A stretch of DNA of 64,000 nt from Bacteroidota bacterium (lineage in GTDB: Bacteria; Bacteroidota; Bacteroidia; Bacteroidales; BM520). Positions 35,887 to 45,303 of the stretch are shown piece after piece. The position numbers and the translations under genes are program-made. The DNA lies in assembly GCA_002748065.1 (NCBI GenBank), contig PDRJ01000027.1, forward strand, positions 1-64,000, written 5' to 3'. The notes below the pieces were generated by a model. The model saw nothing but the letters and a program-made list of their open reading frames with translations, did no database searches and had not been told where the DNA came from. Every line of letters begins with the position of its first letter. The stretch's first letter is position 1.

Positions 35887-37116
35887 ATGCGTTTTTTATA
35901 CGAAATAGGTATTCAAGGTTATCGATGTGCAATCCTTTTAGCATCGCTCTTTAACCCTAAAGCAAAGAAATGGGTGAAAGGAAGGCAACAGTTATTTCGT
36001 CACTTGAAGACAGCTTTTCAAGGAAATAAGGAAGAAATTGCCTGGTTTCACTGTGCCTCACTGGGTGAGTTTGAGCAGGGAAGACCCATCATAGAGCGGT
36101 TTAAAGAGAGCTATCCCTCCCACAAGGTCCTGCTTACCTTTTTCTCCCCCTCCGGATATGAGATCCGTAAAGATTATGCGGGGGCAGATTATATTTTCTA
36201 CCTCCCCGCAGATACCTACCGGAACGCACGCAGGTTTTATGCAATCGTAAAACCAAGGGTACTCTTTCTCGTAAAATACGAGTACTGGTATAACTACCTT
36301 CATATTTTATCCCGCGCCGACGTACCCATCTATGTCATCAGTGCCGTTTTTAGAAAATCTCAACCTTTTTTTCGAGGATATGGTGCCTGGTTTCGGAAAC
36401 AGCTAAAAGGAATTCGCTGTTTTTTCCTACAAGATAAACAATCAGCAGCCCTATTGAACCAAATTGGCCTATCCCGCTATGTGATAACCGGAGACACACG
36501 GGTAGACAGGGTATTAGACATTGCAGCAAAGAGCGTAGTTTCCGAAAAGATCTCCGCTTTTTGTGCGCAACAAAGGGTGTGGGTTTGTGGTAGTACCTGG
36601 CCCATAGACGAAGCAATGATTGTAAAAGCGATCCCCCTTCTTCCCAAAGATGTGAAAATCATCATAGCTCCCCACGAAGTGGATCCAACCCATATCACCA
36701 CCATCTTGAATACCTTCGGAGAGGAGGCCGTTCGTTATGCAGATTATGACCCCCAAAAGAACCATCACCGGATCCTGGTTATAGACTGTATCGGCTACCT
36801 CTCGGCCACCTATCGTTGTGCCAATCTGGCCTATATAGGAGGGGGATTTGGCGCAGGAATCCATAATATTCTAGAGGCTGCCGTGTATGGAATCCCTGTT
36901 CTTTTCGGGCCCAATAATGCAAAATTTCCAGAAGCTGAAGGGCTACAAAAGACAGGAGGGGGATATGAAGTAAAAAATCAGGAGACATTAAACGTTTTAC
37001 TGGAGAGGTTGTTAAACCATCAAACCCACTACAAAGAAGCGTGCCAGGGTAGCTCCTCCTTCATACAAAAAAATAGAGGAGCAACGGCCAATGTTTTTAA
37101 AAATTTGAATTTATAA
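35887..37116 (+). CDS. waaA: 3-deoxy-D-manno-octulosonic acid (Kdo) transferase
   Basis: About 409 residues from ATG at 35887; the ORF track starts two codons earlier at a TTG that overlaps the previous stop. It adds Kdo to lipid A at the inner membrane. Family motifs include WFHCASLGEFEQGRPIIE (with the catalytic Glu), VLLTFFSPSGYE, PRVLFLVKYEYWYNYL and the C-terminal GGGFGAGIHNILEAAVYGIPVLFGPN. It is closely followed by the leucyl aminopeptidase gene (7 bp). Confidence 0.95.
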   Translation: MRFLYEIGIQGYRCAILLASLFNPKAKKWVKGRQQLFRHLKTAFQGNKEEIAWFHCASLGEFEQGRPIIERFKESYPSHKVLLTFFSPSGYEIRKDYAGADYIFYLPADTYRNARRFYAIVKPRVLFLVKYEYWYNYLHILSRADVPIYVISAVFRKSQPFFRGYGAWFRKQLKGIRCFFLQDKQSAALLNQIGLSRYVITGDTRVDRVLDIAAKSVVSEKISAFCAQQRVWVCGSTWPIDEAMIVKAIPLLPKDVKIIIAPHEVDPTHITTILNTFGEEAVRYADYDPQKNHHRILVIDCIGYLSATYRCANLAYIGGGFGAGIHNILEAAVYGIPVLFGPNNAKFPEAEGLQKTGGGYEVKNQETLNVLLERLLNHQTHYKEACQGSSSFIQKNRGATANVFKNLNL

Positions 37117-37123
37117 CCAATCT

Positions 37124-38554
37124 ATGATAACCATTGAACTTGTGAACAAGCGAAACATGCAAGGACATGCCGCTTATGTAATCTCCTCCGTGGAGGATCT
37201 TCCTGAAAAACTATTCAGCCAGGAAGAAAAAGCTTTTATTCTCGAACAAAAAGCGATGAAACAGAAATGGGTTACCATAAACCGTTTCTCTCATCGTGAC
37301 TATATCGGTTTTCTTTCCGGAGAGGAAGAGGCCAAAGCCCTCGAGGAGTACCGCACCTCAGGCGATGAACTCTGGCTACTACTCAAAAAAGAGAAAGAGA
37401 GAGGCCTCTCAATAATCGATTGTGTAGGAAAAGAGAAGCCCATCCTTGCCCTTCTGGAGGGTTACCTTCTAGGCTCTTATACCTTCGGCCGCTACAAGGT
37501 GAAGGAGAGAGAAGAGATTAAACTCCCCGGAGACCTCGAAGTGGTAAGCAACAGCGTTTCAGAAAAAGAGCTAAACCTATTGAAAGTGGTCGTAAAAGCC
37601 ACAATGCGAGCCCGTGATCTGGTCAATGAACCGGTGCAAACACTGAATGCAACAGCCTTCGCTGAAGTCTTTATGCAAATGGCAACAGAATCAGGAATGG
37701 AGGTTGAGGTTTTTGGCAAGAAAAAGATTGAGGCTCTCCGCATGGGAGGACTTCTTGGGGTGAACCAAGGAAGCCCCGATGATCCCACCTTTACACGCCT
37801 GGAGTGGAAGCCGGAAAAGGCAGTGAATACACAACCCATTGTGCTTGTAGGGAAAGGGGTAGTCTATGATACCGGTGGAATGAATATCAAAACGGGAACC
37901 TACATGGAGGATATGAAATCAGATATGGGCGGTGCTGCCGCCATGGGATGCGCCATCTATGCAGCCGCATTGGCAAAGTTACCAGTTCATGTCATCGCAT
38001 TGTTGCCGGCAACCGATAACCGAGTGGATGGAAATGCGATAGTGAGCGGTGATATCCTCACCATGTACAGCGGCGCCACAGTAGAGGTCATCAATACCGA
38101 TGCTGAGGGTCGACTTATTCTTGCAGATGCTCTGGCTTACGCCAAACAATACAACCCGGAGGTGGTGATCGATGCCGCCACTCTTACCGGAGCGGCACAC
38201 CGAGCCATCGGTAAATATGCCACCGTAGGAATGCAGGCAAAAGCCACAAACTACTTCCAACAACTCAGCCATTCAGGAGACGAAGTGGGTGAACGTATTG
38301 TAGCGTTTCCCCTTTGGGATGACTATCGCGACCTCCTAAAATCGGAGATTGCTGATATTCGCAACATTAGCACAGCCCCCGAAGGGGGTGCCATTACCGC
38401 CGGGAAGTTCTTGGAATACTTCACCGATTACCCCTACATACATCTGGATATTGCCGGACCAGCATTTGTAACCTCTCGCTACAGCTATCGTGGTGTTGGA
38501 GGTACCGGTGTGGGCGTAAGAATGCTCTTTCACTTTCTCAGACATTGGAAATAA
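37124..38554 (+). CDS. M17 leucyl aminopeptidase
   Basis: A 476-residue cytosolic metallopeptidase. The C-terminal catalytic domain contains VGKGVVYDTGGMNIKTG, MKSDMGGAAAMGCAIY and the family signature NTDAEGRLILADALAY, which supply the two-metal site and catalytic Lys and Arg. The N-terminal half (about 1-170) is variable, as in the family. It removes N-terminal residues from peptides and often acts in peptide recycling. It is the third gene of the outer-membrane protein-waaA-peptidase group. Confidence 0.95.
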   Translation: MITIELVNKRNMQGHAAYVISSVEDLPEKLFSQEEKAFILEQKAMKQKWVTINRFSHRDYIGFLSGEEEAKALEEYRTSGDELWLLLKKEKERGLSIIDCVGKEKPILALLEGYLLGSYTFGRYKVKEREEIKLPGDLEVVSNSVSEKELNLLKVVVKATMRARDLVNEPVQTLNATAFAEVFMQMATESGMEVEVFGKKKIEALRMGGLLGVNQGSPDDPTFTRLEWKPEKAVNTQPIVLVGKGVVYDTGGMNIKTGTYMEDMKSDMGGAAAMGCAIYAAALAKLPVHVIALLPATDNRVDGNAIVSGDILTMYSGATVEVINTDAEGRLILADALAYAKQYNPEVVIDAATLTGAAHRAIGKYATVGMQAKATNYFQQLSHSGDEVGERIVAFPLWDDYRDLLKSEIADIRNISTAPEGGAITAGKFLEYFTDYPYIHLDIAGPAFVTSRYSYRGVGGTGVGVRMLFHFLRHWK

Positions 38555-38669
38555 CGAAACGAAAGCCGAGAAAAACAAGGTAAACAATTTATTTACACAT
38601 AATTGTAAAATACCATTCGCTAAATCCTCAAACAGTAGTTGCTCACTGCCAATGGCTAAAGGCTAAAGA

Positions 38670-38822
38670 AATGTCTGTCCATAAAGTCAGGGGTTTGAAG
38701 AGGCTGTATAGAAAGTTCGAATTCGAGGCTTGCGAAGGCTGAAATAGGTGAGTTTACCAGGGTAAATGACCATTTGGAAGAGAAGCGTAACGAAGAAGTC
38801 GGACTTTCTATACAGCCTCTAT
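38670..38822 (+). repeat. Dispersed TIR repeat, copy 8
   Basis: A short copy of 153 bp from ATGTCTGTCCATAAAGTCAG to GGACTTTCTATACAGCCTCT. It fills most of the 335 bp between the peptidase gene and the pdxA-like promoter. Just before it lies a short GGCTAAAGGCTAAAG motif. Confidence 0.9.
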
Positions 38823-38836
38823 TTAGGGTTCTCTTG

Positions 38837-38867
38837 TTGAGACTGTCCGTTTTATTTGATACCTTTG
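38837..38867 (+). promoter_or_regulatory. Promoter of the pdxA-like/murF-alr operon
   Basis: TTG at 38837-38839, 20 bp, then TACCTTTG at 38860-38867. It starts 14 bp beyond repeat copy 8 and 22 bp before the ATG. Confidence 0.65.
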
Positions 38868-38889
38868 TTAAATTCTAACCCAGTGAATC

Positions 38890-39969
38890 ATGGAGAATCA
38901 AAAGTCTGCGCAACGAAAAACGCACAAGCCTGTTATTGGAATCACTCATGGAGATATCAATGATGACTCCTATGCCGTGTTGATAGAGACCTTTTCCGAT
39001 AGTCGGATCTTCGATTTTTTTACGCCGGTGGTATATGGTTCTTCAAAAGCAGCCAGCTACTACCGAAAACTCTTAAAACGAGAGAATTTTAATTTTAACC
39101 TTATCAAGAAAGCTGGTTTTGTGCATGCACAGCGAGCAAATATCATCAACATCACAGACAAAGAGATTCGCATTGAAAGGGGACGCGTAACCAAAGAGGC
39201 CGCTAAAATGGGAATTCTTGCACTGGATCTTGCCATGAACGACCTAACCGGGGGGATGCTGGATGCCCTCGTAACCTTTTCCGTAGGAAGTCGTGTTTTT
39301 AGGTTGGCAGAGACGACCTTTCATGCACTGGACGAATACCTTGCTTCGGTAATGCACACTAATGACTTCTTTATCTTCCTGGTAAATGATATGCTAAAAG
39401 TGGGATTTGTAACAGGTCATGTCCCCTTTAGGGAAGTACTACCCGCCATCCGAAAGGAGTTGGTAATAAAGCGTATTGAGCAGATGAGTAGAAGTTTGCA
39501 ACGAGATTTTGGCATAATATCTCCCTCCATTGCAGTATTAGCCCTGAACCCCCATTGTGATGTGCTTAATGAGATCGGAGAGGAGGAGCAACAAGAAATT
39601 ATACCAGCTATCAATCATTGTAAAAACACAGGGATACAGGTGGAGGGTCCTTTCGATGCAAGCCGCTTTTTCAGTTCTGAAAGCTATCGGAAGTTCGATG
39701 CCATATTAGCCATGTATCATAACCAAGGGTTTTTGCCCATGCGCACTTACGCCTCTACGAATACAACCCTCTACTTCGCCGGGCTTCCCCTTGTGATCGT
39801 TCAACCAGTTTTTGATAAAAAAGGAAACATCTTAACCCACACTCCCTGGATGGTAGAACGTCTTCGTAATGCGTTCTTCTTAGCGCAAACAGTTGCTCAA
39901 AACAGAAAACAGTATGACGAAGAGCACCCCTCCTACCAAATCCCCATGTATCGTGATCGCAAAGATTAA
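38890..39969 (+). CDS. Degenerate PdxA-family protein
   Basis: A 359-residue protein aligned along its whole length with Bacteroidota PdxA (4-hydroxythreonine-4-phosphate dehydrogenase), for example GITHGDINDDSY, PVVYGSSKAASYYRK, TGHVPFREV and FDAILAMYHNQGFLP. Several active-site motifs are altered: the TAPINK segment reads TFSVGS, GHTEYL reads FHALDEYL, NPHAG reads NPHCD, and the C-terminal SP-x-HGTA is gone (IVQPVFDKKGN). It may be catalytically dead or act on another substrate. The stop overlaps the murF-alr start as TAATG, so the two are translationally coupled. A second, normal pdxA elsewhere would be expected. Confidence 0.8.
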   Translation: MENQKSAQRKTHKPVIGITHGDINDDSYAVLIETFSDSRIFDFFTPVVYGSSKAASYYRKLLKRENFNFNLIKKAGFVHAQRANIINITDKEIRIERGRVTKEAAKMGILALDLAMNDLTGGMLDALVTFSVGSRVFRLAETTFHALDEYLASVMHTNDFFIFLVNDMLKVGFVTGHVPFREVLPAIRKELVIKRIEQMSRSLQRDFGIISPSIAVLALNPHCDVLNEIGEEEQQEIIPAINHCKNTGIQVEGPFDASRFFSSESYRKFDAILAMYHNQGFLPMRTYASTNTTLYFAGLPLVIVQPVFDKKGNILTHTPWMVERLRNAFFLAQTVAQNRKQYDEEHPSYQIPMYRDRKD

Positions 39970-42476
39970 TGCCAAAACCGATGACGCATAACTACCCTAT
40001 TTCCACAGTAGCTCGTCTTGTGAAAGGAGCGCTTATTACAAACGGTAACGGTGACAATCAACGTTCAATTGCGGATATTTTAACGGATTCACGGAAATTG
40101 ATGACCCCGTCAATCACTCTTTTCTTTGCGCTACGAGGCCTCTCCAATGATGGTCACCACTATATTCAACCCCTTTATGAGAAAGGGGTTCGAAACTTTG
40201 TGATCTCTGACAAACGTTTCGCCACCAAAGCATTTGAAAAAGCCAACTTTATAGTTGTAGAGGATACCCTGAAAGCATTGCAAAAACTAGCAATGGCTCA
40301 CCGTCGTCGTTTTTCCTACCCGGTAATAGGAATTACCGGCTCCAATGGGAAAACCGTTGTAAAAGAGTGGCTCTATGAATTACTGTCAAAGGATTATCAT
40401 ATTGTCAGAAGCCCTAAAAGTTATAACTCACAAATCGGCGTCCCTCTATCTGTTTGGCAGATGGACAAAACACATCAAATAGCCATCTTTGAAGCGGGAA
40501 TTTCCGAGCCGGGAGCCATGGATACACTACAAGAGATCATTCAGCCCACCATGGGAATCTTTACCAACCTGGGGCATGCCCACGATGCTAATTTTCGGAA
40601 TGAAGCTCAAAAAACCCAGGAGAAATTTAAACTATTCCGAGATACCTCCACCCTGATCTACTCCAAGGATTACCCCTCCATCCCTCAAGTGCTAGCCCAA
40701 CCGGAATACAGAGGGAAAAAAGAAATCATTGCATGGGCTCAACACCAAACAGCCGACATAAAGGTACAAGAGATCAAAAAACAGGGCTCCTACCTTCGCA
40801 TTACGACAGCAATCAATGGCAATACCGAATACATTGAAATCCCTTTCTTTAGCGCTGCAGATGTAGAGAATGCTATGCACTGTTGGATGGTAATGCGCAC
40901 ACTGAATTACCCCATTACCGTGATAAGAGAGCGAATGCGGCATCTTCACCCTGTAGAGATGCGACTGGAATTGAACGAAGGGATTCACCACTGTACAATC
41001 GTCAATGATAGCTACAGCCTGGACATGGATTCCTTAAAAATAGCATTGGATTTTCTCAACCAGAATTTCCCCCGTAAACGTAAGGTCATCATTCTTTCTG
41101 ATATTGTGCAAAGCGGACGCCCCGACAGAGAACTGTACCAAGAAGTTGCTCAGTTAATACAAGACAAAGGCGTGGACAAAGTGATTGCTATCGGTGACGC
41201 TATAAGCCATTTCTCAACACTATTTGCCGACAATACGACCTTTTTCCCCAAGACAGAAACATTTATTCGGGATTTCTCTTTTTCCGATCTTAATGATGAC
41301 GTAGTGTTAGTGAAAGGAGCCAGGATATTTGGTTTTGAACGAATTAATCAGATTTTACAAAAAAAAGATCACGAAACAGTTCTCCAGGTAAACATGGAGG
41401 CCATTGTTCATAACCTAAACACTTACCGAGAAAGGCTAAACCCCGGAGTAAAAATCATGGCAATGGTAAAAGCATTCTCCTATGGAAGCGGCAGTGTGGA
41501 GATTGCCTCATTACTTCAAAATCAACGAGTCGACTATCTAGCCGTTGCATTCACCGACGAAGGCATTGAACTGAGGGAGAGTGGGATTACACTTCCCATC
41601 CTGGTATTAAACCCGGAACAGGAGAGCTTCCACGCACTGCTCGACTATCAGTTAGAACCGGAAATCTATAGCTTCTCCTCCCTGGAAAGGCTGTTGAAGG
41701 CCGTAGACGAAAAAGGAAACATCAAAGCAAATAACCCGGTAGCAATTCATTTGAAAATTGATACGGGAATGCATCGCTTGGGATTTCTCCCACAAGATAT
41801 TCCTCAACTGATCTGTCAATTAAAAGAGCACCCCCAGGTGGTAGTACGTTCCATCTTCAGCCATCTTGCCGCCAGTGGCAACGATGCGGAAGACGATTTC
41901 ACAAGGAGACAGATTGCCCGCTTCTCTTCGCTCTCCCGTACCATCACAGAAGCGTTGGGATATACGGTTATGCGTCATATCCTGAACTCCGACGGAAGCA
42001 TCCGGTTTCCGGAGGCACAATTTGAGATGGTACGCCTTGGCATCAGCTTGTACGGGATCTCCAGCCTCCGGGAATTTGACAAATCATTAGAGAATGTCTG
42101 TGCGCTGAAATCAACCCTGTCTCAAATAAAACGAGTCTCACCCGGCGAAAGCGTAGGGTATGAACGCTCCTTTGTGGCCCAGGAAGAATCGCTTATTGCC
42201 GTGGTACCCATTGGCTATGCCGACGGGTTGAGCAGAGCCTTTTCCGATGGCGTTGGCATTTTTTATGTGAATGGAAAAGCGTGCCATGTGATAGGAAAAA
42301 TTTGCATGGATATGTGCATGATCAATGTCACAGGGATCGATTGCCGCGAAGGCGATGAGGTGGTTATCTTTGACGAAAACCACCGCTTAACCACATTGGC
42401 CTCCCTCATTCAAACAATCCCCTATGAAATACTCTCCTCAATCTCACAAAGGGTAAAAAGAGTCTATTACCACTAA
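39969..42476 (+). CDS. MurF-alanine racemase fusion protein
   Basis: An 835-residue two-domain enzyme found in Bacteroidota. Residues 1 to about 460 are MurF-like: the ATP site is GITGSNGKTVVKEWL, with IFEAGISEPGAMDTL and VNDSYSLDMDSLKIAL. MurF adds D-Ala-D-Ala to the muropeptide precursor. Residues from about 470 are a PLP alanine racemase: Lys501 lies in MAMVKAFSYGSGS, the second catalytic Tyr in VGYERSFV, and GYADGLSRAF and GKICMDMCMINVTG are family motifs. One polypeptide thus makes D-Ala and carries out its ligation step. Ddl is not in the window. It is coupled to the degenerate PdxA gene upstream. Confidence 0.95.
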   Translation: MPKPMTHNYPISTVARLVKGALITNGNGDNQRSIADILTDSRKLMTPSITLFFALRGLSNDGHHYIQPLYEKGVRNFVISDKRFATKAFEKANFIVVEDTLKALQKLAMAHRRRFSYPVIGITGSNGKTVVKEWLYELLSKDYHIVRSPKSYNSQIGVPLSVWQMDKTHQIAIFEAGISEPGAMDTLQEIIQPTMGIFTNLGHAHDANFRNEAQKTQEKFKLFRDTSTLIYSKDYPSIPQVLAQPEYRGKKEIIAWAQHQTADIKVQEIKKQGSYLRITTAINGNTEYIEIPFFSAADVENAMHCWMVMRTLNYPITVIRERMRHLHPVEMRLELNEGIHHCTIVNDSYSLDMDSLKIALDFLNQNFPRKRKVIILSDIVQSGRPDRELYQEVAQLIQDKGVDKVIAIGDAISHFSTLFADNTTFFPKTETFIRDFSFSDLNDDVVLVKGARIFGFERINQILQKKDHETVLQVNMEAIVHNLNTYRERLNPGVKIMAMVKAFSYGSGSVEIASLLQNQRVDYLAVAFTDEGIELRESGITLPILVLNPEQESFHALLDYQLEPEIYSFSSLERLLKAVDEKGNIKANNPVAIHLKIDTGMHRLGFLPQDIPQLICQLKEHPQVVVRSIFSHLAASGNDAEDDFTRRQIARFSSLSRTITEALGYTVMRHILNSDGSIRFPEAQFEMVRLGISLYGISSLREFDKSLENVCALKSTLSQIKRVSPGESVGYERSFVAQEESLIAVVPIGYADGLSRAFSDGVGIFYVNGKACHVIGKICMDMCMINVTGIDCREGDEVVIFDENHRLTTLASLIQTIPYEILSSISQRVKRVYYH

Positions 42477-42484
42477 GCATAAAG

Positions 42485-42647
42485 CTCAACACAGCTGCAC
42501 ACGCCCCCAAATAAACATTGTTTAACAGCCACTCGATTAAACCAAATACAGACAGCACAACGACCAGAGAGGATCTATCGGCAGCAACAAAAGATCATAG
42601 AAACCTCTGACCAACTCTTGATAGAAGCATTACAACAAGGAAGTTAA
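42485..42647 (+). other. Possible gene remnant without a start codon
   Basis: The space between murF-alr and the regulator is open in one frame for about 50 codons, ending ERIYRQQQKIIETSDQLLIEALQQGS and TAA. It has no ATG. The composition looks protein-like, but no family is recognised. It could be the tail of a decayed gene or chance. Confidence 0.2.
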
Positions 42648-42695
42648 TGACACACCTCTATCCCTTATATTCCTAGCACCCACAGAAGAACAGCC

Positions 42696-42983
42696 CTAAC
42701 TCTTTGGCAAATAATCTTTGATCGCCTCAACATACAGATCAAAGGCTTCTAAGCCGATAGGCGTTAATGCAACCTCGGTATGGGGATAATTATTCTTAAA
42801 CGATTTCTTAACCGTGAGGTATTTCGCCTTCTCTAATTTCTGTATCTGCACACTAATGTTCCCCGATGTCGCTTCTGTAACCTCCTTAATCCTGTTAAAA
42901 TCAGCCTTCCCCTCGGAGACGAGCAGCGACATAATGGCCAGACGCAAGCGAGAATGCAGTAAAGGATCCAACGGCTTAAACAT
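42696..42983 (-). CDS. Small winged-helix transcriptional regulator
   Basis: A 95-residue protein that is essentially one DNA-binding domain (LHSRLRLAIMSLLVSEGKADF, NRIKEVTEATSGNISVQIQKLEKA, and the wing KYLTVKKSFKNNYPHTEVALT). It resembles the stand-alone MarR/ArsR-like HTH proteins (HTH_34 type) common in Bacteroidota. Its first bases overlap the upstream membrane-protein gene by 8 bp, so the pair is co-translated; such a regulator usually controls its own operon. Confidence 0.85.
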   Translation of the reverse strand: MFKPLDPLLHSRLRLAIMSLLVSEGKADFNRIKEVTEATSGNISVQIQKLEKAKYLTVKKSFKNNYPHTEVALTPIGLEAFDLYVEAIKDYLPKS

Positions 42984-43560
42984 GCGTGCGCTTTTTGTGG
43001 TGAATAAACAGTTGCACGCCGGGGATCAGAAACAGCAACAGAGCTATGGCCGCAGAGATCAAAGAGTGGTACTTCCACGCCATAAAGACAGAACCATAGG
43101 CAATAACGGTAGCCAAAAGACTCAACCCCACCCACAGATAATTCTTAAGACTCAGAGCCGAAGCCATGGCAACCACGCAAAAAGGAAGATAGATCATCGC
43201 GGTGAATGCCGCACCAAATCTTCCCCCAAAAAAGAAACCTGTGGCCAGCGCCAAGCCCCCTGCCATGGCCCACAGCCACCCCAGGAGATCCGTACCTTTT
43301 TTCGCTCTCCCCCTCTTATACCCCGAAACGAACTTGCTGATAAAAGTAACCACAAACCCCGGCACCATGGTAAAAATCCACACCCATCCCGAATGCTCCC
43401 CCCTACCCATATGTATCATCACATACTGTCCAAGGCCTGCAATCACAACCAACGCCCCCCAAAGAAGAAGAAAAATACCATTCTCTTCATACGCTTGCCT
43501 CCGCTGCTCAATAACCGTACGAATAATCCGTAAACTGTCTTGTGTGTCTAAACGTTCCAT
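42976..43560 (-). CDS. Membrane protein paired with the small regulator
   Basis: A 194-residue protein with five or six hydrophobic segments (IFLLLWGALVVIAGLGQYVMI, VWIFTMVPGFVVTFISKFV, LLGWLWAMAGGLALATGFFF, SAAIALLLFLIPGVQLFI). The N-terminus (MERLDTQDSLRIIRTVIEQRR) is a soluble helix. I do not recognise a specific function. Pairs of this kind with an HTH_34 regulator are frequent in the phylum. It is the first gene of the pair. Confidence 0.75.
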   Translation of the reverse strand: MERLDTQDSLRIIRTVIEQRRQAYEENGIFLLLWGALVVIAGLGQYVMIHMGRGEHSGWVWIFTMVPGFVVTFISKFVSGYKRGRAKKGTDLLGWLWAMAGGLALATGFFFGGRFGAAFTAMIYLPFCVVAMASALSLKNYLWVGLSLLATVIAYGSVFMAWKYHSLISAAIALLLFLIPGVQLFIHHKKRTHV

Positions 43561-43651
43561 AATTGTCTTTTTTTGATTTGTTAATACCCTGCAAATATAA
43601 AGTAGTTTATGTTACAAACCAAATTAAAACCACAAATACATAAAAATCACT

Positions 43652-43666
43652 ATTTATAGGGATTGT
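43652..43666. promoter_or_regulatory. Shared upstream box ATTTATAGGGATTGT, copy A
   Basis: The 15-base sequence ATTTATAGGGATTGT occurs here and at 53545-53559. Both copies lie upstream of a GAACAnTGTTC palindrome, this one by about 70 bp, and in front of the methyltransferase cluster and tetR respectively. Confidence 0.35.
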
Positions 43667-43713
43667 TATTACTAGAAAAATAGCATTATTTTGTGGTCCT
43701 ATACAGGAAAAGT

Positions 43714-43744
43714 TATTTTTTTGAACAGGAAAGGAACATTGTTC
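43714..43744. promoter_or_regulatory. Putative TetR operator, site 1
   Basis: TATTTTTTTGAAC is followed after 7 bp by the palindrome GAACATTGTTC at 43734-43744. The same pair recurs at 54290-54319, and the palindrome again before tetR. It lies 100 bp before the first methyltransferase gene. TetR-type regulators bind such short palindromes; binding here is inferred. Confidence 0.45.
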
Positions 43745-43844
43745 TTTATTGAAAAGGGGAAATAAGACCTCATCACATGAAGTCACACGTTAAACAGATT
43801 TTTGAAGGGACGAGCAATTAAAACCTTAATACCAGCCAAAGGCG

Positions 43845-44489
43845 ATGACAAGCGATAAACAATTTTGGGGAAGCAAGGCAAAGGCGTATGATAGAATCAT
43901 AACGCTACTCTCCCACAAGGGGTATCGATTGATCTATGAGTTTATAAAAGCACCCTTAACAAAGGAGATGCAAGTCTTGGAGGTAGGAACAGGTACAGGG
44001 CTTATTGCCAAAAAGATCGCCGACCGGGTTCAACACGTTGAAGCCACGGATTTCTCGGAAGAGATGATTGCAACAGCCCAAAAAACAGCGTATCCCTCAA
44101 ATATTCATTTCTCCTGTGCTAATATCTTTAAATTACCCTTTGATAACCAAACCTTTGATGTCGTAGTTGCCTCCAATATGCTGCACATTATTCCCGAACC
44201 GGAAAAGGCAATGACAGAGATAAAACGAGTTTTAAAACCAAACGGATTATTGATTGCACCCACTTTTTTGTGGAAAGAATTACGTTTTTTCGGCAAAATA
44301 CAGCGGTTTTTTATGCTACTAAAAAGATTCCCGTTAAAAACAGAATGGAACGAAGAAACATTCAAAAGTTTTATTACGGATAATGGTTTTACGATTACTA
44401 AATTCGAAATTATAAATTTAAGTTTTGCAATAGGTTGTGTTACAGCAACATTAAAAGATAAAAGTTATAAATTAAAAGGTAAAAAGTAA
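43845..44489 (+). CDS. Class I SAM-dependent methyltransferase 1
   Basis: A 214-residue protein with the Rossmann-like SAM fold. Motif I is VLEVGTGTGLIAKKIA, motif II the acidic end of HVEATDFSEEMIATAQ, and the NMLHIIPEPEKAMTEIKRVLKPNG stretch is the UbiE/Methyltransf_11 pattern. The C-terminus is short and gives no substrate. It is the first gene of an accessory set of six methyltransferases and is most like the next gene (44593). A short CCAGCCAAAGGC motif sits just before the ATG. Confidence 0.88.
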   Translation: MTSDKQFWGSKAKAYDRIITLLSHKGYRLIYEFIKAPLTKEMQVLEVGTGTGLIAKKIADRVQHVEATDFSEEMIATAQKTAYPSNIHFSCANIFKLPFDNQTFDVVVASNMLHIIPEPEKAMTEIKRVLKPNGLLIAPTFLWKELRFFGKIQRFFMLLKRFPLKTEWNEETFKSFITDNGFTITKFEIINLSFAIGCVTATLKDKSYKLKGKK

Positions 44490-44592
44490 AAGATAAAACA
44501 TAGTCGATTTTACCTGTTACCTCTTAAATTTTAACCTATAGAGGTCTATAACCGGTCAAGAGCTAACAGTTAATGGCAAAAAGCTAAAAAAA

Positions 44593-45222
44593 ATGGAAGA
44601 AAAAGAAATATTCTGGTCGAAAACCGCCAAAGATTTTGAAGAGAAAAACAATCAAATTATCGGTAAGGAAAGTATGCAAATAATCTTAGATGCACTTGCC
44701 AGAGAAACCGATTTAGGCAAAACATTAGAACTTGCTTGTGGCAATGGCACATACTCTAAAATATTAGTTACAAATGCCGAGAATTTAACCTGTACCGATT
44801 GGTCAGAAGAGATGGTAGCAGAAACCAGACAACGATTAAAAGATTTTCCAAAGATACAAATAGAACAAGCGAACTGTTTTCAGTTGCCGTATGCCGATAA
44901 TAGTTTCGATACTATTTTTATGGGAAATCTCTTGCATATCATACCAAATCCTGAAAAAGCACTTGCCGAGGCCAAACGGGTATTAAAGCCTAATGGACAG
45001 GTAATTGTTCTGGATTTCACAAGCAAAGGGATGAAACTTTTTGATAAAATACGAATGGTTTCTTTGTTTCTGAAATTCTATGGCAAACCACCCCAAGGCG
45101 GTCAAAATATCGATGATAAGAAACTGAAAGCAATGTTTGAAAACACAGGGTTAAAAGTGGAATATTCAGAAATAATCGGTGCGCGATCAAAAGCAGTCTT
45201 TGGAAAAGCCTTTAAAAGGTAA
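44593..45222 (+). CDS. Class I SAM-dependent methyltransferase 2
   Basis: A 209-residue protein similar in plan to methyltransferase 1. The SAM site TLELACGNGTYSKILV, the acidic segment NLTCTDWSEEMVAETRQRL and the GNLLHIIPNPEKALAEAKRVLKPNG motif are clear. The similarity suggests an old duplication. It is preceded by an AT-rich intergenic stretch containing a TAAAAGGTAAAAAGTAAAAG / TTACCTCTTAAATTTTAACC inverted repeat. The methyl acceptor is unknown. Confidence 0.88.
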   Translation: MEEKEIFWSKTAKDFEEKNNQIIGKESMQIILDALARETDLGKTLELACGNGTYSKILVTNAENLTCTDWSEEMVAETRQRLKDFPKIQIEQANCFQLPYADNSFDTIFMGNLLHIIPNPEKALAEAKRVLKPNGQVIVLDFTSKGMKLFDKIRMVSLFLKFYGKPPQGGQNIDDKKLKAMFENTGLKVEYSEIIGARSKAVFGKAFKR

Positions 45223-45303
45223 ACGTCAAAAAGGGAAAGACCAAACATGGCAAATTTACCTTTTAACTCTTAACTTTTACCTTTAGTACCCCCAAATAGC
45301 GAA

